From Phyto melanocephala (taxonomy: Eukaryota; Arthropoda; Insecta; Diptera; Rhinophoridae): a DNA stretch of 64,000 nucleotides. Where the stretch lies: positions 47,453,341-47,517,340 of the forward strand of contig OW799233.1 in the NCBI GenBank assembly GCA_941918925.1, given 5' to 3'. Numbering within the stretch: the stretch's first letter is position 1; the number at the start of each line of letters is the position of its first letter. A model generated the notes under the pieces. That model made no database searches. It was given only the letters and a program-made list of their open reading frames with translations, and was not told the origin of the DNA. Both the position numbers and the translations under genes were made by a program. Of the stretch, positions 56,442-64,000 are shown one piece after another.

Positions 56442-56765
56442 AAAACTATGTGGGCTATATGGATTTTGATGCGCTGAACTCAAATTCGTTGTCGGTTTTT
56501 TTTCATCAGATCGGGATTTTTTTCTATGGGCGTGGCAAATTTTTCCCTCTATATTAGTCAGGTACATATTTCATCCTAATTTGAGAACCAGTCATCCAAA
56601 TTTTCAAAAATAAAACACCAGAAGATGTGTAACAAAATTGTATTTATTTAAGTCGAATAAAATTTTTCTCTATCTTTTATCGTTTTGGAATTATTCAGAA
56701 ATTAATGGAAACCGACAACTGATTTAAATTCAGCGCATCAAAATCCATATAGTCCACATAGTTTT
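56442..56765. repeat. Imperfect inverted repeat, ~57-bp arms
   Basis: AAAACTATGTGGGCTATATG at 56442 and its inverted partner ending CATATAGTCCACATAGTTTT (56746-56765) continue inward through GATTTTGATGCGCTGAA to the GTTGTCGGTTT / AAACCGACAAC segments. About 210 bp of unique sequence lie between. It could be an unrecognised MITE with internal arms or a local inverted duplication. Confidence 0.75.
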
Positions 56766-56850
56766 AATTAACGGGAAGACAAAAAATAATTTTTTGTCGA
56801 GCAGTGATATCAAAACAAAAATCAGCGCTGTCAACTCGGAAATTTTAGCA

Positions 56851-56946
56851 CTGTTTTTAGTGATGTTTGAACTTTTTTTAGAGGAAAGAAAGCACCTACT
56901 GTTTTTAGTGATGTTTGAACTTTTTTTAGAGGAAAGAAAGCACCTA
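56851..56946. repeat. 48-bp perfect tandem duplication
   Basis: CTGTTTTTAGTGATGTTTGA begins at 56851 and again at 56899; the two 48-bp units look identical. It is just outside the inverted repeat. The minus-strand frame 56730-56969 with a repeated peptide is the product of this duplication. Confidence 0.9.
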
Positions 56947-57103
56947 CTTTTATAAAATTCTATTTTCAAATTGATCCAACCTATTGAATATAAATATAAA
57001 CTATTGCATTTGAATATTAAACGTACTCATAGCCTTTAATCCGTTTATATATTGCGTTTTAATCGGATGAGTAGTTTCGGAGTTATAATAAAAATTAAAG
57101 AAA

Positions 57104-59929
57104 ACAAGTAAGAGCACTATATTCGGCTGTGCCGAATCTTTTATACCCACCACCAATTTTGTGTATATTTAAAGCACAATATTTATTATTTTGTTAATCG
57201 CTATGGAATAATATTTTTTCAAAAAAATATGTATCACTTTCTTTGTAGAGGGTGGTTAAATTTTAAGTGCCCATGTTGAAGGTGAACTACACCTAGACTT
57301 TAAATTTGTTTTCTGCATTTCACTTGACATTTCTCAATCTCAAGCTTACTCAATTTGATCCGTGGAAAGATACGCAAATGAGCAACGCTTTAAAGTTATT
57401 CAGGTTTTTTATAAAATGGGCGTTTAAATCAAAATGCATTTTGTGCATTTCGTAATTTTTTTGATCAACATAATCGTTCAAATTCGTCCACAATCGGGAA
57501 AATTGTAAAAAATATTTAAATTTCTGCAAAACAGGTCTGTATAAAATGTTAGCAAATCTGTGAATGCCTTCTTAGTTCGTTGAATTGGAACCACTGCTGG
57601 TTTTTGCGATAGTGTGGCAAAAGAGCAGTCAACCTCGCCTCATCATCATGCCTAACAATTGAGCATCAACATTGTCATTGAAAATTTGGACCATCAGATA
57701 GAGGAGTGGCGCCAAGGATGGGGGGGGCCATTTGACCGATTTTTTGTTAAATACATAATTGAACCATACAAATATTATAATTACAAAAATAAATAATAAT
57801 AATTTCCTAAATAATTTGTGTTTTATTTAAATTCAACATCGGTCCTTAAAATTTAACCACCCTTTATAACTTCGATATGCAACTAAAATGCTTTTGTAAG
57901 TGTAGTCTTTCAATGAAAGTGGGCGTTAAAGTAGGCATGTCAATAAAGTTTCTGCTAATAAATACAACTTAAATATTTCAATATAGTCCTTTCTTTTCCC
58001 AAAAACTTTGTCAATAGAGAAATTACATGAATTTAAAATAAACCGTTATATGGGAGGTGGGCGTAAAAGTGGACGGGGCACCTAAAATGGATATTTCGAT
58101 GTGTTACAAACGGAATGACAAAATGAATATACCCCCATCATTTTTTTGAAGGCGGGTATAAAAAACAAAACAACAAAAGCAAACAAATAACATTGAATAG
58201 AAGGATATACGTAGCAAATTTGATCATCATACCTATAATTTTGGCGGTTTTATGAGCTTTTAAATTTCATTAACGGTAGATAACGTGAAAAGTGGGCGTT
58301 ATAGTAGGCGGGTCAAAGTTGTTTTTGCGAATGAGTACAACGTAGGTGTTTCAATATAGCCCTTTATTATTCCAAAATCTTTAATAATAGAGAAATTATA
58401 TGAATTTTAGGTAAAACGTTATATGGGAGGTGGGCGTAAAAGTGGGCGTGGCACCTTAATTTTCTGGCACAGTGATGATACTGCCTAGGGGGATATACGT
58501 AACAAATTTACTCATCACACCTCTAATTTTGGCGGTTTATGAGCTTTTAAATTTTATTAACGGTAGATAACGTGAAAAGTGGGCGTTATAGTAGGCGTTT
58601 CAAAGTTGTTTTTGCGAATGAGTACAACTTAGGTGTTTTAATATAGCCCTTTATTATTCCAAAATCTTTATTAATAGAGAAATTATATGAATTTTAGGTA
58701 AAACGTTATATGGGAGGTGAGCGTAAAAGTGGGCGTGGCACCTTAATTTTCTGGCACAGTAATGACATTGCCTAGTGGGATATACGTAGCAAATTTTATC
58801 ATCAAACCTCTAATTTTGGCGGTTTAATGAGCTTTTAAATTTCATTAACGGTAGGTAACGTAAAAAGTGGGCGTTATAGTAGGCGTGTCAAAGTTATTTT
58901 TGCGAATGAGTACAACTTAGGTGTTTCAATATAGCCTTTTATTATTCCAAAATTTTTATTAATAGAGAAATTATATGAATTTTAGTTAAAACGTTATATG
59001 GGAGGTGGTCGTAAAAGTGGGCGTGGCACATTGATTTTCCGTTACAAGAAAGTGTCTCACCAAAAAGCAAAGTGTGCAAAATTTCAGAGTCGGACATCCA
59101 ATCTAAATAAATAAAAATTAAATATCGTGAGCTGGTAATAGCATCACTTAAGAACGACTGCACCGATATCGCAAATTTGTTTAATGTTTGTTATAATCCA
59201 CATTAGGTTTTACGAAAGAAACATTTACCACCCTACTTTTCCACCCACTTCCTTTATTCATATAAAGTCGGAGAACGGTAAAACGTTATATGGGAGGTGG
59301 GCGTAAAAGTGGGCGTGGCACATTGATTTTCCGTTACAAAAAAGTGTCTCACCAAAAAGCAAAGTGTGCAAAATTTCAGAGTCGGACATCCAATTTTGTT
59401 GCTTTTATGACGTTTTTGTTTTTAAATATACCGAAAAATACACTGTGCGGTATAAATTTTCGTACATTTTGATCGATAACTCCTCTCCTAATGCATAGAT
59501 TTAGATAATTTTCGGGGAAAAATATTGTTTTTACTCAGGAAATATATATTCGAAGTTTCATGAGTCTACGTTAATGCGTTTGGACATAATTCCATTTTAT
59601 TCGATGTTCGAAGGACACGGTTTTTCGACCTACTCTTGCTTTTCGAGCTATAACTCTCTTCCTAATATTCCGATTTAGCCAATACCAAACAAACCTTGTC
59701 TATATGAAAGATTCTGGCAAAATTTGAGCCCCCTAGCTTTTTCGGTGCGACCTCTATCGTGCTTTCAACAGACGGACAGACGGACGGACATAGCTAGATC
59801 GTCATCAAATCAAACCCTGATTCAGAATATATATACTTTATGGGGTCTAAAAGGGATATTTCGATGTGTTACAAACGGAATGACAAAATGAATATACCCC
59901 CACCATTTTTTTGGTGGCGGGTATAAAAA
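57104..59929 (+). mobile_element. Helentron-associated interspersed element, type A, composite tandem copy
   Basis: It starts like 35049 (ACAAGTAAGAGCACTATATT). A first, internally deleted copy ends at about 58160 with ATACCCCCATCATTTTTTTG and GGCGGGTATAAA. Sequence then resumes from the middle of the element (~58190) and runs through units of 288 bp (GGGCGTTATAGTAGGC at ~58293, 58581 and 58869) to a second 3' end, TTTTTTGGTGGCGGGTATAA, at ~59926. A GTCY tract (AGACGGACAGACGGACGGAC at 59769-59788) and TATATATACTTTATGGGG precede it. A foreign segment, 59104-59278, is flanked by duplicated element sequence. Confidence 0.85.
59104..59278 (+). mobile_element. Helitron-like 5' segment, copy 1
   Basis: It begins A|TCTAAATAAATAAAAATTAA and contains CGTGAGCTGGTAATAGCATC and GAACGACTGCACCGATATCG. 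About 175 bp are nearly identical to 61521-61705. The TC start after A and the AT-rich leader resemble a Helitron 5' end; there is no CTAG end here. Confidence 0.5.
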
Positions 59930-61129
59930 TATAAAAGGATTAAAGGCTATGTAAATCTAAATTTTTCAAAGTTTATTTGAAGAATATCGGACTAACCGTT
60001 TTCGAGTTATTATTGATTATGTGGAGCAGCGTATAAAAAAATCTTGAATTTAAAAAAAAAAATTTAAAAAAAAACCTCTCCATAGAAGTTAAAATTTGGA
60101 CAATATTTGTACTACTGGAACCACAACACATCAAAATTGCATAGTGGTTTAAAAAGCATATTAAATTTTTAAAATTTTGTTGCCTTGTGTTATTATTAAA
60201 TTTATCTGATCCTTTTGTTCCTAATAGTAGTAAATGAAGACTCAATATATTTTTATTTAGAAAATTATAGTTTTATGAAATAAATGGAATCAAAAATAAA
60301 CAATTTTAAACGAAGGATTTTGTTCTTAATCAACTTTATTTTATTCCAACGTTATACTGTTTCGTTTTTATAGTAAAGCAAAGCACAGCTCTTTGGTATA
60401 AAAATATATACTTTATGAAATGTTAAAAAAATGTTATCAAATATTTAGAACGACAAATTAACGTATTTAAACAATTGTCGTTCATAGTGAAGTGTGTTAA
60501 AACTTATTGTAATTCCTAAGTGTAAATTTTTTTGTTAAAAGAAAATCAATCTGTAATTTTTATAAAAAAGGTTTTTATTCACTGGTAGTCATCACTTTAG
60601 TGCTTTGCAGCGAAGAAATACCTTATTCACACCCACTTTACCTAAAAAGCACTTTTAACACTTGTTATGAAAGTTAAACTTTATATAATTTTTACAAAAA
60701 TACTTTAAAAATTAAATTTATGATCGTATTGATACTTTAAGCGATTACAAATTTCAACAGTTTGTTTTAAATTCGCTTTTATCTAGTTGTTTACTGAGTT
60801 CATTCTACACTTATTAATTCATTATCTTTATAACTCTCTTATTCACTAAAATTAATTATATTTTTCGTTTGTTTAGGTTGGAAGAATCAAAAGTAGTGAG
60901 TTTAAAAACCAACAAAATTTTCTCACATTTATGTTTAAAAGTGACAAGAAATTTTTCAATATTTTAATGATTTCTAAGTACTGAGCGATCACAAATGATA
61001 GTAAAATCATAAAATTTATCGGTTGGAATTTTAAAAACAATTTAAAGACCAGAGTAATTAGAGGAACAATATCATACAAATGATTTTGAAATAAACTAAC
61101 CCAGCATTATCTTTTTAAAATTGTTTTAT
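59930..61129. other. AT-rich intergenic stretch
   Basis: No supported gene or bounded repeat. The minus-strand frames 59973-60245 and 60873-61079 lack signatures. Confidence 0.45.
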
Positions 61130-61520
61130 AGGTTGTCATTATTTCATACATTTCTTCATGTGCATTTATGGTTATTATTACCACATCGTACAATTTAAAT
61201 TCAATGTATTACTTCATTTGGCTATATTATTTCCTATGTCATGTTTCATTTGAATTTTTACATAGCAAACTGTAGTCAAGCCCTTTCATTTTATAATCAT
61301 ATTGAGTTAAGAAAGAAATTGTTCTTCATTTTGTTAAGTTAAGTTAGTTTGGTTAAGTTTACTGTATTCTACTGGTCGAGCATTTTCATTAGAAATGAGG
61401 TGGGTATTTGAATGAGACAAATCCGCAATTACTACATTTGATCCATGTATTCGCTCTTTCATTTATGACGCCATCTTGGTTTTAACTTTTTTATTATTTG
61501 CTTCTTGGAATTTTTATCTA
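61130..61520 (+). mobile_element. Helentron-associated interspersed element, type B, diverged fragment
   Basis: The phrases CAAGCCCTTTCATTTTATAA, TACTGTATTCTACTGGTCGA and GACGCCATCTTGGTTTTAAC recur in other type-B copies. Both ends are missing. Confidence 0.55.
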
Positions 61521-61705
61521 CATAAATCTAAATAAATAAAAATTAAATATCGTGAGCTGGTAATAGCATCACTTAAGAACGACTGCACCGATATCGCAAA
61601 TTTGTTTAATGTTTGTTATAATCCAACTTAGGTTTTACGAAAGAAAAATTTACCACCCTACTTTTCCACCCACTTCCTTTATTCATATGAAGTCGGAGAC
61701 GGCTG
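61521..61705 (+). mobile_element. Helitron-like 5' segment, copy 2
   Basis: A|TCTAAATAAATAAAAATTAA onward, almost the same as 59104-59278 to GTCGGAGACGG, after which the two diverge. Both copies start directly after A at TC. Confidence 0.5.
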
Positions 61706-62129
61706 GACAGATATTTGCCACCAAAATAAAATATATGTAAAAAATTTTTACTTTAAATGTTTTTTGGATTATCTTTGCTAAAATTTTTTACTAACAATTG
61801 TTTTAAGATTTTTTTTTGTAGCTCGATAGACGTAAGATCTGATCAACTTTCCCATTCCTGATTTTTATTTATCTGACGTTTAATATTATGATTTAGCAAT
61901 ATGACATTTAGCAATACAGGCATCCATCGATACAACAGAAATTGTGTTCACAAGTAAATAAACTAAAGCTGTATTTCAATACTCGATACAGAATACAATA
62001 GGAGATTGTGTATTGTCATAGTGTTTTTTTTATAATTTTCAATAACTTAGAAATTGCGATTACATACCTACCAATTGTGCATAATATTACTCACACGTCT
62101 ATTGTGTTATTCGTATTGAAGTTTTGTTA

Positions 62130-62149
62130 TCTATATATATAAAAGTGAA

Positions 62150-62188
<39 letters not shown>

Positions 62189-63132
62189 GCTATAGACTCC
62201 GATACTGTAAAACCGATCGGGCTCAAACTTGGGTAAGTTGTTGTACACATACCAGGGAGTGTTTATGGGTGAAAAAAAGTGGGCGGAGCCACGCCCATAA
62301 AAAATTAGTTATCAGTTTTAGCTACTTGCTCTTGACCGATTTTTCTGAAACTTTGCACACATATCGAGCTGTCATGACTAAATAATTTCGTGATAAGAAA
62401 AGTGGGCGGGGCCACGCCCCTAAAAAAGTTTTAATTTTGAGGTACTTGCACTGGACCGATTTTTCTGAAACCTTGCACACATATTAAGCTGTCATGGCTT
62501 TATAATTTCGTGGTTGAAAAAGTGGGCGGGGCCACGCCCATAAAAAATTAGTTATCAGTTTTAGCTACTTGCACTGGACCGAATTTTTTAAAACTTTGCG
62601 AAAATACTGAGCTGTCATGACTTTACACTTTCGTCATTAGAAAAGTGGGCAGTGCCACGCCCATTAAAAAATAGGTATCATTTTGGGGTACTTGCACTGG
62701 ACCGATTTTTCTGAAACTTTGCACACATATTGAGTTGTCATGACTATACAGTTTCGTATTTAGAAAAGTGGGCAGTGCCGCGCCCATAAAAAAAGGTATC
62801 ATTTTGAGGTACTTACACTGGACCGATTTTTCTGAAACTTTGCACACATATCAAGCTGTCATGACTAAATAATTTCGTTATTAGAAAAGCGGGCAGTGCC
62901 ACGCCCATAAAAAAAGGTATCATTTTGAGGTACTTGCACTGGACCGATTATTCTGAAACTTTGCACACATATTGAGCTGTTATGACTTTACAATTTCGTG
63001 ATTAGAAAAGTGGGCAGGGCCACGCCCATAAAAAAATTATAATTTTTAGGTTTTTGCACTTGATATTCAATTAAATTCAGAATGCATTTCGATTCATTAA
63101 GGGGCGTAGCAACGCGCGCCGGGTTTGGCTAG
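62130..63132 (+). mobile_element. Non-autonomous Helitron, seven-unit copy, first of a tandem pair
   Basis: It starts A|TCTATATATATAAAAGTGAA, then a TG microsatellite (62153-62186). Seven ~121-bp units follow, with GTGGGC/GCGGGC motifs at about 62281, 62404, 62524, 62647, 62770, 62891 and 63012. The end is GGGTTTGGCTAG (CTAG 63129-63132) preceded by the hairpin GCGTAGCAACGC. The next Helitron starts at the very next base. Frames 62155-62385 (+) and 62623-62847 (-) cross the units and are spurious. Confidence 0.92.
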
Positions 63133-63872
63133 TCTATATATATAAAAGTGAAACTCTGTGTGTGTGTGTTAGCTATAGACTCCGAAACTGTAAAACCGAT
63201 CGGGCTCAAGCTTTGGTAAGTTGTTGTACTCATGCCAGGGAGTGTTTATGGGTGGAAAAAAGTGGGCGGGGTCACGCCCATAAAAAATTAGTTATCATTT
63301 TAAGCTACTTCCACATGACTGATTTTTCTGAAACTTTGTACACATATCGAGCTCTCATGACTAAATAATTTCGTGATTAGAAAAGTGGGCGGCGCCACGC
63401 CCATAAAAAAGTTTTAATTTTGTGGTATTTGCACTGGACGGATTTTTCTGAAACTTTGCACACATATTGAGCTCTCATGACTTTATATTTTCGTGATTAG
63501 AAAAGTGGGCAGGGCCACGCCCATAAAAAAAAGTTATAAGTTTGAGGTACTTGCACTGGACCGATTTTTCTAAAACTTTGCACACACACTGAGCTATCAT
63601 GACTTTAGAATTTCGTGATTAGAAAAGTGGGCAGTGCCACGCCCATAAAAAAAGTTCTCATTTTGAGGTACTTGCACTGGACCGATTTTTCTAAAACTTC
63701 GCACACGTATTGAGCTGTTATGACTTCACAATTTCGTTATTAGAAAAGTGGGCAGGGCCACGCCCATAAAAAAAATTATAATTTTTAGATTTGTGCACTT
63801 GATATTCAATAAAAATTCAGAATGCATTTTGATTCATTAAGGGGTGTAGCAACGCGCGCCGGGTTTGGCTAG
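63133..63872 (+). mobile_element. Non-autonomous Helitron, five-unit copy, second of a tandem pair
   Basis: It starts TCTATATATATAAAAGTGAA at 63133, directly after the CTAG of the previous element. Five units (GTGGGC at about 63263, 63388, 63508, 63630 and 63751). It ends GGGTTTGGCTAG (CTAG 63869-63872) followed by T. The hairpin has one change (GTGTAGCAACGC), so its stem keeps one G:C position as a wobble. No coding capacity. Confidence 0.92.
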
Positions 63873-64000
63873 TGTAATATAAAAAGTAAACAAAATTTGA
63901 ACAACTATTTTAGAATTCAAGGACATACAACTCCTACGATAGATTGTGAATTGGGCAATTACGGTTTTCTTATTACACAACCTATTACAATCAATTGCAA

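Overview
This window looks like nuclear DNA of a higher (brachyceran) fly, probably a calyptrate. The evidence is very AT-rich non-coding DNA, short introns with GT..AG borders, CATA/TG microsatellites, CAA/CAG-rich stretches, and a dense load of DNA transposons, Helitrons, Helentron-type interspersed elements and LINE fragments typical of dipteran intergenic DNA. The genus cannot be fixed from sequence alone. Nothing bacterial or viral was recognised.

Only one host gene can be supported: a seven-exon gene at 11410-15228 (+), predicted at 570 residues, for a secreted protein with a signal peptide, a Thr/Pro/Glu-rich stretch, a small cysteine-rich module and a CUB-like C-terminal region. Its third intron (1.76 kb) holds a degenerate tandem array of GGTACTTTT pairs spaced 21 bp. 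Everything else is intergenic or intronic DNA built from mobile elements, nearly all broken.

Layout. 1-4.3 kb: bare AT-rich DNA and one small MITE. 4.3-4.9 kb: mariner-type transposase fragment. 7.4-9.6 kb: nearly complete piggyBac-like element with TIRs, TTAG duplications and a damaged transposase gene. 11.4-15.2 kb: the CUB gene. 16.1-16.8 kb: pogo/Tigger-like MITE with TA duplication. 17.2-18.9 kb: interspersed element split by a Helitron. 19.7-24.3 kb: MITE-rich block, including one MITE that carries two further nested MITEs. 24.5-25.3 kb: another interspersed element. 26.7-30.7 kb: mariner and two LINE remnants, one split by a MITE. 31.9-33.8 kb: interspersed element split by a Tc1-like DD34E transposon. 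35.0-36.7 kb: type-A interspersed element. 37.6-39.5 kb: Helitron split by a 1.3-kb TIR element with a protein remnant. 39.6-40.4 kb: jockey-like reverse transcriptase (-). 41.4-42.3 kb: interspersed element split by a tRNA-derived SINE with 13-bp duplications. 43.4-47.5 kb: LINE, transposase and interspersed-element fragments. 48.8-49.4 kb: near-perfect 312-bp tandem duplication. 50.3-52.2 kb: TIR-like bounded segment with a recurring GTGACGCTCA motif. 54.6-55.8 kb: MITE, interspersed element and short Helitron. 57.1-59.9 kb: composite type-A element with 288-bp repeats. 62.1-63.9 kb: two Helitrons joined head to tail with no spacer.

The Helitrons form one non-autonomous family (TC start, CTAG end, hairpin before the end) whose bodies are tandem arrays of a ~121-bp unit; visible unit number varies from two to seven. 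The interspersed elements share a CGGC..GCCG hairpin at the 5' end, subterminal inverted repeats, and a (GTCY)n - core - (TA)n segment like the Drosophila mini-me/Helentron-associated elements. No autonomous source is present. The most informative signals are the nested MITEs whose empty sites are preserved in a paralogous copy 31 kb away, the zero-spacer Helitron tandem, and the unexplained 50-52 kb segment.
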